Positions 27,887-36,977 are shown, numbered from the stretch's first letter. The stretch: 64,000 bases of DNA from Legionella quinlivanii (GCF_003265995.1 NZ_MVJN01000002.1:62001-126000); one strand, 5' to 3'. Program-made: numbers and translations. Notes: generated from the sequence alone by a model not told the origin.

Positions 27887-28112
27887 TGCTGACAGGCTTC
27901 TCATCCAGTTGGCAATAGTAATAAAAAATTAATCCTTTATAACAACTTGTATTGTAAGTTTTCCCTCTCATTAAATCCTGCAGACGGTAGTAATCGCAGC
28001 TTGCCTGAAAGCTATAATTTTCACTGTAATGATAGCCCGATAGACAAAAATAGGCATTGGCAGTAAAGGAAACCAAACTGATAAGCAAAGTTAACACGGT
28101 TTTTGTAAACAT
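27879..28112 (-). CDS. Small secreted cysteine- and tyrosine-rich protein
   Basis: 77 aa from ATG 28112, preceded by AGGAG at five bases. The first about 20 residues are a signal peptide (FTKTVLTLLISLVSFTANA), likely cut after ANA. The mature about 57 residues carry four cysteines and many tyrosines (YFCLSGYHYSENYSF, CDYYRL, NTSCYKGLIFYYYC), suggesting a disulfide-stabilised periplasmic or secreted peptide. Its 3' end overlaps the cyclase-like gene by eight bases. dusA ends 27 bases upstream on the same strand. No family recognised. Confidence 0.6.
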   Translation of the reverse strand: MFTKTVLTLLISLVSFTANAYFCLSGYHYSENYSFQASCDYYRLQDLMRGKTYNTSCYKGLIFYYYCQLDEKPVSTK

Positions 28113-28138
28113 AATTACTCCTGAAAATCCTTTGAACT

Positions 28139-29149
28139 TCAAAGCGCTGCAGCTTCGGGAATGACTGAGTTAAGTAATGACTCCCGATTTTCAAGCCATT
28201 CTGTCGCAAAGTCCAGTTGGGCGGCATTTTTAGCTTGCAAAATAGACTGCAATAATGCTTTCCACTCTTTATTTCCCGACTGTCCATGATAAAAATTAAA
28301 AACAGGCTTTAACAGAACTGAAAGCGGAACCGATTGCTCCAACTGGATTTTCACATAATGCATATAGTTCTGAAAGATACTCAGACGACTTAAAACGGGA
28401 ACATCAGGATAAACGTGACGATGTAAACCAGCCAGTGCATAGGGATTATCGCATGCTAACCGGCCCAGCATAACTCCATCTACTTGCTCAAGATGTGTTT
28501 TAATGGCCTCAAGGTTTGATATATTTCCGTTTACAACCATTGGAGTCGCTGGAAACTCTTTTTTTAGTCGATACACATAGTCATAGTTTATAGGGGGAAT
28601 GCTGCGGTTTTGCTTGGGATTTAAGCCATGCAGCCAGGCTTTTCGCGCATGAACAATTAACTTGTCAGCGCCTGCCTTAATAATTTTCTCTGCAAAGCCT
28701 GCAAAAAAATCATAACTGTCCTGATGATCTATGCCTATTCTTGTCTTGGCTGTAACCGGAATTCGGACAGCCTCCTTCATTGCAGCGATACATTCACCAA
28801 CTAGCGACGGCTCTCGCATCATACAGGCGCCAAAGCGCCCTGCCAGGACTCGATCACTGGGGCAGCCCAAATTCAGATTCACTTCCGCAAAGCCCCTTTC
28901 CTCTGCAATCTTTGCACATTCTGCGAGTGTCTCAGGTTCTGAGCCCCCTAACTGTAAAGCCAGCGGATGTTCGCAGGCATCATAACCTAATGCCCGCTCC
29001 GGCTTATTGCGTATGGCTCCTGCTGTCTGCATTTCCGTATAAAGCAATGCCCTCGGGGCTATCAGACGCATGAATACGCGAAAATGAGTATTCGTCCAGT
29101 CTATCATTGGGGCAATAGCCAATGGGGAAAAAATCGCGTCACTTGACAT
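28139..29149 (-). CDS. dusA: tRNA-dihydrouridine(20/20a) synthase DusA
   Basis: 336 aa. FMN-dependent reductase making dihydrouridine at U20/U20a. The DusA pattern is clear: APMIDWTNTHFRVFMRL, LYTEMQTAGAI, LALQLGGSEPE, then NLNLGCPSDRV with the catalytic cysteine, GRFGACMM, TAKTRIGIDHQDSY, IVHARKAWLHGLNPKQNR, and VVNGNI for phosphate binding. The GLNPKQNR loop favours DusA over DusB or DusC. Start ATG 29149. Confidence 0.93.
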   Translation of the reverse strand: MSSDAIFSPLAIAPMIDWTNTHFRVFMRLIAPRALLYTEMQTAGAIRNKPERALGYDACEHPLALQLGGSEPETLAECAKIAEERGFAEVNLNLGCPSDRVLAGRFGACMMREPSLVGECIAAMKEAVRIPVTAKTRIGIDHQDSYDFFAGFAEKIIKAGADKLIVHARKAWLHGLNPKQNRSIPPINYDYVYRLKKEFPATPMVVNGNISNLEAIKTHLEQVDGVMLGRLACDNPYALAGLHRHVYPDVPVLSRLSIFQNYMHYVKIQLEQSVPLSVLLKPVFNFYHGQSGNKEWKALLQSILQAKNAAQLDFATEWLENRESLLNSVIPEAAAL

Positions 29150-29227
29150 AATGGAAAATAAACTTCAAAAAATTAGACATAGTATACAGTAGCTTTTATT
29201 TTGTACAAATTAATTATAAGTGAGCAT

Positions 29228-30961
29228 TTAAGTCAAAGGCACTAACATTTCAGCGATTAACTGTAGCCTTGCCCGCCTCTGGAACACATTAATATCCAGT
29301 TTATATGCCATATGCAACTTACGCAGACGATGATTCGGCCATTGATTGAGATCCACATTAAATGCTATCGCGTCAATTGTATCGCCCCCGCTTTCATGAA
29401 TAAGACTCAGCTTGAGATGATTTTTACCAACCAGGCGCTGTTCAATAATTTCAAATATGTCATCAAAGCAAGGCTCGGGGAATTGCTGTCCCCAGGGACC
29501 TGCCTGTTGCAGCATTAAAGCAGTTTCTATGGATAGTTCTGATGATGTCAGCGAGCCATCGCTTAATAACACCCCTTCCAAATCCAGTTCATGGCGATGC
29601 TTTGCGACTTCCTCAACAAATACTTTTTGAAAATCTGAAAATGCGCCGGGATGCAAACTTAATCCCGCAGCCATCGCATGGCCGCCAAAGCGATTGATAA
29701 GACCTGGGTAATGGGTATCGATTTCTGCAAGAACGTCTCGAATATTGAGGCCTGAAACAGAGCGTGCAGAACCTTTCATTTCACTGTCACTGACTACCGC
29801 GAAAGCGATAACCGGCCGGTGAAAGCGATCTTTCAGGCGCCCCGCCAGGATCCCTATCACTCCCTGATGCCAGTTTTCATCCATTAAGCATAATGCCGGA
29901 GGAAGATGAACACTATTTTCCATTTTTTTAGCCATCTGGTTTACGACCGCTAAAGCCTGCTCTTTCATCTCCGCCTCAATTTGACGGCGCTCCTGATTCA
30001 ACTCATCCAATTGACGCGCATAAAGCCTTGCCCGATTCATGTCCTCACATAAAAGGCATTCAATACCTAGAGACATATCATCAAGACGCCCGGCAGCATT
30101 CAAACGCGGAGCCACAGAAAATCCCATATCCGATTCGCGAATCGTTTCAGCACTTTTGCCTGCAACTTCCAGTATGGCCAGAATGCCAGGCCGGCAATGC
30201 CCTTGCCGAATGCGGGCAATCCCCTGATTAATCATGATGCGATTGTTTTGATCCAGAGTAACGACGTCGGCGACAGTTCCCAAGGCCACCAAATCCAGAA
30301 ACTGGGCCATATTCGGTGCTTCAATACCTTGTTCAGTGAACCAGTTGGAATTCACCAGATGCCTGCGCAAGGCCAGCATGACGTAGAAAATAACCCCAAC
30401 TCCAGCCATTGATTTACTGGCGAAGCCATCGCCATACTGATTGGGATTTACAATAGCACAGGCTTTGGGCAATTGCTCTCCGGGTAAATGATGATCCGTA
30501 ATTAATACATCTATTCCCGCCTGGTTGGCAGCATCCACCCCTTCAATGCTGGCGATGCCGTTATCGACAGTAATTAATAAATCAGGAGCTCGTTGTCTGG
30601 CCACCTCAACAATTGCGGGAGTCAGTCCATAGCCAAATTCAAAGCGGTTAGGAACCAGATAATCCACATGGGCTGCCCCCATGCTCCTCAATGCCGAAAT
30701 AGCTACCGCGGTTGAGGTGGCGCCATCGGCATCAAAATCACCAATAACCAGGATTCTTTGTTTCTGTCGTAAGGCTTGCTCGAGACGTTGACTGGCCTTG
30801 TCAATGTCGATTAACTCATTATAAGGAAGCAGAGATTGCAAACGTTTGTCCAGTTGACTCTCATGCTCAATACCTCTGGCCGTATAAATACGTTGTAACA
30901 GCGGGGATAATGAGCTCAGGGTCGAGGAAACTTCAGCAATCGTTCTTCTTTTTATTTGCAT
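29228..30961 (-). CDS. recJ: Single-stranded-DNA exonuclease RecJ
   Basis: 577 aa. 5'-3' ssDNA exonuclease of RecF recombination, mismatch and base-excision repair. DHH-family motifs are present: VIGDFDADGATSTAVA (motif I), ITVDNGI, ITDHHLPG (motif III), and the DHHA1 segment NRFGGHAMAAGLSL. The C-terminal OB-like region follows. Start ATG 30961 lies 29 bases inside the upstream gene's end, implying coupled translation. Confidence 0.95.
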   Translation of the reverse strand: MQIKRRTIAEVSSTLSSLSPLLQRIYTARGIEHESQLDKRLQSLLPYNELIDIDKASQRLEQALRQKQRILVIGDFDADGATSTAVAISALRSMGAAHVDYLVPNRFEFGYGLTPAIVEVARQRAPDLLITVDNGIASIEGVDAANQAGIDVLITDHHLPGEQLPKACAIVNPNQYGDGFASKSMAGVGVIFYVMLALRRHLVNSNWFTEQGIEAPNMAQFLDLVALGTVADVVTLDQNNRIMINQGIARIRQGHCRPGILAILEVAGKSAETIRESDMGFSVAPRLNAAGRLDDMSLGIECLLCEDMNRARLYARQLDELNQERRQIEAEMKEQALAVVNQMAKKMENSVHLPPALCLMDENWHQGVIGILAGRLKDRFHRPVIAFAVVSDSEMKGSARSVSGLNIRDVLAEIDTHYPGLINRFGGHAMAAGLSLHPGAFSDFQKVFVEEVAKHRHELDLEGVLLSDGSLTSSELSIETALMLQQAGPWGQQFPEPCFDDIFEIIEQRLVGKNHLKLSLIHESGGDTIDAIAFNVDLNQWPNHRLRKLHMAYKLDINVFQRRARLQLIAEMLVPLT

Positions 30962-31772
30962 GAATCAGGGATCTCCACAATCGTATTAATACATTTGGTT
31001 TTGTTATCTGGGAGGCCATATTATTCCAGTAACAGCGAACTGCCAAACCTTTCTTTTTTGCTTTATCGAGGAGAACATCCAGCGCTTGTTGATTCTGCAA
31101 ACAAATGACGGTGTTTTTATCCAGTTTACACTGCAGATTAAGATTCTGAATAATTTGAGGAAATGCTGAGATTAATTGTGCATCATCGCTTAAAATTCTT
31201 TTTTTAGCGGGAAAATGAAATTCCCCTTCGCCATAAAACCACAGCCCGTTTACATTAGCCCCATTATTCTGATTACTCACGTTGCTTGCGGAAAACAACA
31301 TCTGCATTTCGGTAAACAGACGTTGCCAATATAGAGATTCGCCCATATTCTTTAAGATAGGTAATAAGGAGTGATGTAAAATGCGAGGAAGAAATTGGCT
31401 TTGTAATTTGGGCTTATCACCTGGATTCAACAGCCATAAGTGTGCATCATGGTAATAGAGTGAACAATTGTCCTGCTCTAAAAATTGTTTAACTTGCAGA
31501 AATAAGTTTCGGGCATCTGCCTCGCTTAATTCAAGTTCATGGCCCATTGCCACAATCATTGCATCATTATGAGTTGCTTCCCAGTGAATGGGAGAGGCGA
31601 CAATCCACTGGCCTTCCAATTGATGAAGGCGTCGTAAAAAATCTCCAATCGCAGGATTTTCATTATGACTATCCAGAACATGAAGAATGTTCAGCCAGTA
31701 ATTACCCTGAGTTGATAAGAGACTGGCCTCAGGTGGGCAATCATCAGATAAGCCATTGATGATAATATCCAT
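30933..31772 (-). CDS. Conserved protein, phosphoglycerate-mutase-like (uncharacterised)
   Basis: 279 aa. The middle segments match a proteobacterial family sometimes labelled cofactor-independent phosphoglycerate mutase-like or regulatory: ASPIHWEATHNDAMIVAM near residues 59-76, EMQMLFSASNVSNQNNGANV, and GLWFYGEGEF. Homologues usually read QMLLH...N..R...G.PVNSLWFWG. It sits directly between alaC (start-to-stop contact) and recJ, which it overlaps. The role is unknown; the mutase label comes from distant similarity and no catalytic serine is identified. Confidence 0.65.
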   Translation of the reverse strand: MDIIINGLSDDCPPEASLLSTQGNYWLNILHVLDSHNENPAIGDFLRRLHQLEGQWIVASPIHWEATHNDAMIVAMGHELELSEADARNLFLQVKQFLEQDNCSLYYHDAHLWLLNPGDKPKLQSQFLPRILHHSLLPILKNMGESLYWQRLFTEMQMLFSASNVSNQNNGANVNGLWFYGEGEFHFPAKKRILSDDAQLISAFPQIIQNLNLQCKLDKNTVICLQNQQALDVLLDKAKKKGLAVRCYWNNMASQITKPNVLIRLWRSLIHANKKKNDC

Positions 31773-32966
31773 TTATACCGCCTCAGCGTAACCATCCTTT
31801 TTGAATAATGCCTTTAGGTTACGAAGTGCCTGGCGAGTTCGCTGCCTGTTTTCAATCAGTCCAAAACGGACATACTGATCACCCTGCGGGCCAAAGCCAA
31901 TACCAGGGGATACCGCGACATGCGCTTCCTGTAATAGATATTTTGAGAACTCAAGCGAACCCATATGACGATAAAACGGAGGAATTTTTGCCCAGACAAA
32001 CATAGTGGCTTTGGGCTTTTCTACAAACCAGCCCAATTCACACAAACCTTCACAGAGCACATCGCGGCGCTTTTCGTACAAGGATCTAATCTCATGGACG
32101 CAATCATCCGGTCCCTCAAGTGCTGCAATTGCTGCTACCTGAATTGGGGTAAAGGTGCCGTAATCGAGATAGGATTTTATGCGGGTTAAGGCGGCAACCA
32201 GCTCTTCGTTTCCACAGGCGAAACCAACCCGCCAGCCAGGCATGTTATAGGACTTTGACATTGAATAGGTTTCAATGGCGATATCGATAGCACCGGGAAC
32301 CTGTAAAATGGAAGGTGCCTTATATCCATCAAAGACAATATCAGCATAGGCCAAATCATGAATAACCCAGATGTGATGACGTTTTGCCAATTCAACTATT
32401 TTTACAAAAAAATCATATTCCACACAGTGTGTACTGGGATTAGCAGGAAAGTTAATAACCAGCGCTTTGGGCCGTGGCCAGGTTTGCTCTATGGCTATTT
32501 CAATATCCTGCAGGAACTGATTTTCATCAACCAGCGGAATTTGCTTGACATTGGCTCCAGCGATAATAAATCCGTAGGTGTGAATTGGATAAGCTGGGTC
32601 AGGTACAATCACCGTATCTCCCGGGCCGCTGATAGCCAGGGCCAGATGAGCAAGGCCTTCTTTAGATCCAATAGTGGTCAACACCTGCTTTTCACTATCC
32701 AGCTCAACATTGTAATTGCGCTTATACCAGCTGGCCATTGCCCGTCTCAGGCGAGGAATACCTTTGGACATCGAGTACCGATGCGTATCGGGACGTTGTG
32801 CCGTTTCAACAAGCTTGTCGACGATATGCTGCGGCGTAGGCTGATCGGGATTTCCCATGCCAAAATCAATTACGTCCTCTCCACGCGCCCGCGCTTCTGA
32901 CTTTAATTGGGTCATTGTATTAAAGACATAAGGGGGTAAACGTTTTATGCGTGGAAACTGACTCAT
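31773..32966 (-). CDS. alaC: Alanine aminotransferase AlaC-type
   Basis: 397 aa, PLP class I/II aminotransferase. N-terminal [20 protein letters not shown] and [15 protein letters not shown] match AlaC (YfdZ), which interconverts alanine/2-oxoglutarate and pyruvate/glutamate. The substrate pocket motif [12 protein letters not shown] and the PLP lysine in [16 protein letters not shown] are present. Start ATG 32966. Divergent from the Mth938-domain gene with about 56 bases between, which includes two TATAAT/TATTAT-like boxes. Confidence 0.88.
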   Translation of the reverse strand: MSQFPRIKRLPPYVFNTMTQLKSEARARGEDVIDFGMGNPDQPTPQHIVDKLVETAQRPDTHRYSMSKGIPRLRRAMASWYKRNYNVELDSEKQVLTTIGSKEGLAHLALAISGPGDTVIVPDPAYPIHTYGFIIAGANVKQIPLVDENQFLQDIEIAIEQTWPRPKALVINFPANPSTHCVEYDFFVKIVELAKRHHIWVIHDLAYADIVFDGYKAPSILQVPGAIDIAIETYSMSKSYNMPGWRVGFACGNEELVAALTRIKSYLDYGTFTPIQVAAIAALEGPDDCVHEIRSLYEKRRDVLCEGLCELGWFVEKPKATMFVWAKIPPFYRHMGSLEFSKYLLQEAHVAVSPGIGFGPQGDQYVRFGLIENRQRTRQALRNLKALFKKDGYAEAV

Positions 32967-33022
32967 GATTCACCTCTATGATATAATGCTCGATATTATA
33001 AATTATTGTGTGACTAAAAACC

Positions 33023-33418
33023 ATGCACCTACATTTGGAATCCGCAGATAAATTTGCCGTGCAGGCATACAGTGATTCAGAAGTTAAAATTGACGGCGAA
33101 ATTTATCAGCACAATCTTATTGTCTCAGCTCAAGGAGTACTTACCGATTGGCCTGTCACCAGGATCTCTGAAATGATTATTCAATCATTAGACAGTTTTT
33201 TAGCTGTTCAACCACAGATTATCATCATTGGCCATACAGAGTCTGGTAAATTACCCTCTCCGGCTATTTTTGAGTTATTGTCGCAAAAACGCATCGGTTT
33301 GGAATCCATGTCCATAGGTGCCGCCTGCCGAACTTACAATGTATTACTTAGCGAACAACGACGAGTCGCTTTGGGTATCATTTTGAAGCCGGGGCGTAAA
33401 ATTGATTCATGCCGTTGA
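33023..33418 (+). CDS. Mth938/NDUFAF3-like domain protein
   Basis: 131 aa, one Mth938-like domain (DUF498). IDGEIYQHNLIVSAQGVLTDWPV and IIIGHTESGKLPSPAIFELL are the typical strands and GxG loop, followed by GLESMSIGAACRTYNVLLSE. In mitochondria the homologue NDUFAF3 helps assemble complex I; the bacterial role is not settled. Start ATG 33023. The accessory block begins after its stop. Confidence 0.85.
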   Translation: MHLHLESADKFAVQAYSDSEVKIDGEIYQHNLIVSAQGVLTDWPVTRISEMIIQSLDSFLAVQPQIIIIGHTESGKLPSPAIFELLSQKRIGLESMSIGAACRTYNVLLSEQRRVALGIILKPGRKIDSCR

Positions 33419-33849
33419 GATAGATAAGTTTTTGTAGACAGGACTCCTCCCCTTATTTATGGTTAATTGGCGCAACGATGGATATCTGATTATGAGCTCT
33501 TTGTACTACAAATCATCTGTCGCAATTTGCGATTTTTTATCGCTATATGCTAATTATTTAAATCATTCCGACTTTTAAGGAGTCAGAAACATTTGTCAGG
33601 CGAAGCAAAGCGATGGGCTAATCTACAAGTTTATTCTATTGCTGATGAGGAAATACTGGAACTTGAATATTCTACCAAATTTAATGGTGAATTACCCTTT
33701 TTCACTTACCTGTTTGAAAAAGGGAGGTATTCTGCCGAACAGTTTTTATTATACCCAACCAAACTATGAATCTTCTAATAAGCCCGGATAATCCCTAAAA
33801 AATTAGGTGCTTAGCTAGATGTCTTGTTTAGTCTGACCAAAAAACTGAG
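33419..33849. other. Intergenic start of the accessory block; one weak terminator and one small frame
   Basis: 431 bases. TCGCA (33520-33524) and TGCGA (33528-33532) form a short hairpin followed by six T, a weak intrinsic terminator about 100 bases after the Mth938 gene. The 58-codon frame at 33593-33769 is listed separately. The rest is AT-rich with nothing recognised. Confidence 0.4.
33593..33769 (+). CDS. Small frame of 58 codons, possible gene remnant
   Basis: TTG at 33593, with AGGAG at 33578-33582 ten bases upstream, opens 58 codons to TGA at 33767. The product (SGEAKRWANLQVYSIADEE ... FFTYLFEKGRYSAEQFLLYP) has the composition of a real, folded fragment. The frame stays open back to 33554 without a better start. 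It could be a small protein or the end of a deleted gene; neighbours on the right are also remnants, which favours the latter. Confidence 0.3.
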   Translation: MSGEAKRWANLQVYSIADEEILELEYSTKFNGELPFFTYLFEKGRYSAEQFLLYPTKL

Positions 33850-34353
33850 TTATTTCACAATCAGCTGCAACTGCTTTAAATCAAACTGACAACCTGAAAC
33901 AAGTAAATGCACATTTAAATTGATAACGCATTGATTTTCAGGGGAATGCTTATAATCTTTAATACAATGACCATCAATAAAAGTAATAGTGCCGGAGCCA
34001 TAAGTTGTAGCGAAGTGTTCATCTACCAAAATTGCAGTATCTGCTTCAATGCTTATTCCCAGTAAGTGGGGATATTGATCAATAGCATGAGCAAGCCTTG
34101 CAAATCCTCCACGCTCTATAAAATGAGTATCCACAAGTGTTTGAGGCAAAAGATTAAGCCCTGTACTTAGTTCCAAATCTTCATCCGCTTGTGCCTCTGC
34201 ATTACTTCCTGAAGCAATCATTTTTTGTGACATTATCATAGAACCGGCACTGGTACCTGCAATACAAACCTTATCTCTTTTAAAACGTGTCTTGACCCAA
34301 ATGTTTGACGAAATTATTATCAGACATGAAAAAGATCCTAGAGGAAGGAGCAA
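33850..34353 (-). pseudogene. Cyanophycinase C-terminal remnant
   Basis: From about 34296 leftwards, some 149 codons match the C-terminal part of cyanophycinase (CphB), a serine peptidase that cleaves the Arg-Asp polymer cyanophycin. The nucleophile segment is intact (VCIAGTSAGSMIMSQKM), followed by LLPQTLVDTHFIERGGFARL and GISIEADTAILVDE. The first about 100 residues of the enzyme, including the early strands, are absent. The residues before VKTRFKRD are unrelated because they lie beyond the junction, where a piece of cyanophycin synthetase begins on the other strand. A truncated peptidase is unlikely to fold. Confidence 0.7.
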
Positions 34354-34558
34354 TGAATACCTTACCCGTTTATTGCTTGAAGGAATTAACTCAAGCGATT
34401 CAAACTCTAAAGTTAAAGTTATTTCAGATGAGCTTGACGCTTTAAATTATGCAATTGACCAAGTGATACCCGATACTTTCATTTTTTATGCTGCTTATGA
34501 TGTATTTACTTCAATTAATCACGTAAAAGCCGAAATAGAACGAAGAGGAACTATATAA
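34292..34558 (+). pseudogene. Cyanophycin synthetase C-terminal remnant
   Basis: 88 codons. MFDEIIIRHEKDPRGRSNE resembles the end of the Mur-ligase-like domain of CphA (usually FDRVIIxEDxDLRGR), and VKVISDELDALNYAI then TFIFYAAYDVF follow in the expected order. Everything upstream (the ATP-grasp domain and most of the Mur-ligase domain) is missing. Homology starts at about 34301, within a few bases of where the cyanophycinase remnant ends on the opposite strand. No promoter or ribosome site was seen. Confidence 0.6.
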
Positions 34559-34606
34559 GCATTATGTATAATCATAATGGATGGATTTCCAAAACAAGGG
34601 GCCATC

Positions 34607-35626
34607 TCAGTCCATGTCGAATTGATAAACTCTCTCTATTGCTCCATTGGGTAGAAAAATGGACTGTAAGTGTTTAAAGGATTGCATTCGATCCTCACCA
34701 CCCTCATTAGACAGAAAGATGTATTCACAATAGTCGCCGATGTCCTGAATGATTCGTTCTAAACGATAATAGCAAATGACATCCTGATTTATTTTAGTTT
34801 GACCATAACCCTGATAAAATAGTGATTCCTCTTCAGTCGCTGTGCGACCGCTGTCCCAAATACCAGCACCGACAAACATCAAATCACGTTCTTTAGGGGC
34901 GAAGATGAGTGTATCCCAGTCAACAATATAAAGAGCTCTTTCTTTATCAACAATCAAGTTCCAGCCATGGATATCTGCATGGCATAAAATATATTCGATG
35001 GGCTGTTTTTGGATCTTTATCGCAAGCTTTTCAGCGCGCTCCACAATTTTAAGTATTTCGCTGCTTTTGGATTTAAGAAACCAAGCCATTTTTACAGCAA
35101 CAGGCTCCTCAAAAATCTCATTTTCAATGCGCATAAGAAATGCTTTGACGGTTTCTCGCCATTTGGAAGAAAATACTTCATGTGGTAGGCCACTTGTTAG
35201 GGTATTTGGAATATGGGTGCTGTGAAGTTTTTTAATAGCCGTCCCAAATTGAACCCACTGCTCTTCTGATAGTTTGGTTTCAACACCATTACTACCCTCG
35301 ACATAAGGGTAAAGACTCGCTTTGAAAGATGCCAAGCTAGTCCAAAGTTGCCTTGTCTTTGTTACTAGAGGCGGAATCACTTGCTTGATACCAAAGTCAG
35401 CAAGATATTTAGGAACTGAAACTGAAGCATCAATAAATTCACTGCGTCTTAATTTTAGAAAGTAATCCACCTGGCTGCTTGTTGTCACCTGGTATACGGC
35501 TGTATTGAAATCGGCTCCAAGAGGCAGAAAGCTTATCTTTTCCACATTCAGTCCGTACGCATCCCATAAACACGCAATGATTTTTTCATCTTTAAGAGCA
35601 GGTTTTATTAGCATTTTTTTAGCCAT
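34607..35626 (-). CDS. APH(9)-like spectinomycin phosphotransferase homologue
   Basis: 339 aa from ATG 35626, or 335 aa from ATG 35614. The chain follows the Legionella pneumophila APH(9)-Ia enzyme along its length: FLPLGADFNTAVYQV, SLYPYVEGSNG, FSSKWRETVKAF, the catalytic loop CHADIHGWNLIVD (HxDxxxxN), the metal aspartate in YIVDWDTLIFAPKERDLMFVG, and QSFKHLQSIFLPNG. All kinase motifs look intact. APH(9)-Ia phosphorylates spectinomycin; the physiological substrate of such chromosomal kinases may differ. A partner frame ends in a TGATG overlap with its start. Confidence 0.8.
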   Translation of the reverse strand: MAKKMLIKPALKDEKIIACLWDAYGLNVEKISFLPLGADFNTAVYQVTTSSQVDYFLKLRRSEFIDASVSVPKYLADFGIKQVIPPLVTKTRQLWTSLASFKASLYPYVEGSNGVETKLSEEQWVQFGTAIKKLHSTHIPNTLTSGLPHEVFSSKWRETVKAFLMRIENEIFEEPVAVKMAWFLKSKSSEILKIVERAEKLAIKIQKQPIEYILCHADIHGWNLIVDKERALYIVDWDTLIFAPKERDLMFVGAGIWDSGRTATEEESLFYQGYGQTKINQDVICYYRLERIIQDIGDYCEYIFLSNEGGEDRMQSFKHLQSIFLPNGAIERVYQFDMD

Positions 35627-35859
35627 CAATCCGGGAGTAGATGTAACGCAACTTTAGCAAGATACTGTTTAGTATTATCACTCTCTTGCCGCATCCCTCT
35701 GCTGTTATCATGCAATGCAGCCATTGGATGACTTGCATTAACTACGGGAGGCTCTCCTGCAAACGATATTGATCGTCTATAAGTTCTTGAATCAATTTCC
35801 AATTGCCTGATAATCCATTGACAGACACTACTTATCATACGCCACGAATATTCAAACAT
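35626..35859 (-). CDS. Small hypothetical protein coupled to the APH(9)-like gene
   Basis: 77 codons from ATG 35859 (a TTG at 35883 would add eight). The sequence (SWRMISSVCQWIIRQLEIDS, then SFAGEPPVVNASHPMAAL and LAKVALHLL) matches no family I know. Its TGA overlaps the next gene's ATG by one base (TGATG), a typical coupling arrangement, and this is the main argument that it is translated. There is no clear ribosome site before 35859. Confidence 0.35.
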   Translation of the reverse strand: MFEYSWRMISSVCQWIIRQLEIDSRTYRRSISFAGEPPVVNASHPMAALHDNSRGMRQESDNTKQYLAKVALHLLPD

Positions 35860-36083
35860 GTTACTCTCAATAGCATAATACAAACTGCATACAAAATAAT
35901 TTATGCAACCAATATCGTAAAGAAGAGATTTATTATTGTCAAAACTTGCTAAATTACGATAAAGCTGTCAAAAGTGACGTCAATTAATAATACATAAAGC
36001 TAAAAAGAATTTGCTATTTTTTACTGAATGAATAAAAATCCTGCACGCTGTATTTAGCCATTACATTACATAAGAGGTGTGTT

Positions 36084-36977
36084 GTGACACGACAAGCATT
36101 GATGCAGAAAATAGAGCAGACTGACAACGAAATCAAAGCAGTAACTGCTGAGTTGAAACGAGTTCATAAAATTACCCAGGACTATGCAAACAAAGTCTGG
36201 GAGGAAAGTCCTGTAGCATTCACCGCTGAACAAATAAAGGTTCGTGCCAAAGAATTGGCAGCCGAGATTAAAGAAAAACATCCGCAAGGCACTAATCCGG
36301 TACTCATTACCCTTCTCGATGGAGGCATACCATTTGCTCGCGATGTAGAAGACGCCCTCAATGAGCTTGAATATATTTACACGCCAGCCACCATGCAGGT
36401 GTCAAGCTATGGCAACAAAACAACAGGCGGTAAGGTTAATATAATTGCTGAATCCAAAGTTCCTTTGGGCGGGCGGCATGTTATTTTTCTGGATGATGTC
36501 TGTGAAACCGCACACACCTACCTTGAAGTCAGGAAGCACTTGAAAAAAGCAGGGCCTGAAAGTATCTCATTAATGGTTATGGTGGATAAAGAGCAGGAAA
36601 AACCAAGAGATGAGAATTATTCTCCAGAATATGCCGGCTTTAAAGCCAGGCTTCTTTTCTTAATTGGTAAAGGACTGGACTTATTCAAACGCTTAAGACA
36701 GACCCAAGAAATCAGAATGGTTGATCCCGAAAAGCTTGATCAGGAAATATTAGCAACTATTGAGACTGAAGGACCACTGAATAAGCAACTGCAAGAACTG
36801 ATCGCTCAGAAAGGCGCGCTGGAATTAGAATTGAGTTCTTTCAAGGAAGAGCAGCCATCCAGCCCGGGAACAAACCGACATGGAATGTACGGCGCTACAG
36901 TACCTCAGCCAGTAGCTAAGAAAGAAGAGTCCAAAGATAGTCAAGAAGAAGCAAGAAACATATCATACTTCAGTTGA
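36084..36977 (+). CDS. HPRT-like phosphoribosyltransferase-fold protein, candidate effector
   Basis: 297 aa from GTG 36084, with TAAGAGGTG upstream. Residues 1-70 are helical and charged. Residues about 72-225 follow hypoxanthine phosphoribosyltransferases: LDGGIPFARDVEDAL, VSSYGNKTTGGKV, the PRPP loop VIFLDDVCETAHTY, VMVDKEQEKPRDENYSPEY and LFLIGKGLDLFKRL. The loop, normally DDxxDTGxT, has ETA for DTG, so PRPP binding may be impaired. The tail has an SPGTNRHGMYG motif (36861-36893) and an acidic end (KKEESKDSQEEAR). Such E-rich C-termini are a feature of Dot/Icm substrates. Isolated, not in a purine operon. Confidence 0.65.
   Translation: MTRQALMQKIEQTDNEIKAVTAELKRVHKITQDYANKVWEESPVAFTAEQIKVRAKELAAEIKEKHPQGTNPVLITLLDGGIPFARDVEDALNELEYIYTPATMQVSSYGNKTTGGKVNIIAESKVPLGGRHVIFLDDVCETAHTYLEVRKHLKKAGPESISLMVMVDKEQEKPRDENYSPEYAGFKARLLFLIGKGLDLFKRLRQTQEIRMVDPEKLDQEILATIETEGPLNKQLQELIAQKGALELELSSFKEEQPSSPGTNRHGMYGATVPQPVAKKEESKDSQEEARNISYFS

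Noticed and set aside
32358-32900. 180-codon plus-strand frame inside alaC
   Set aside because: Antisense shadow of the aminotransferase; composition does not look like a protein family.
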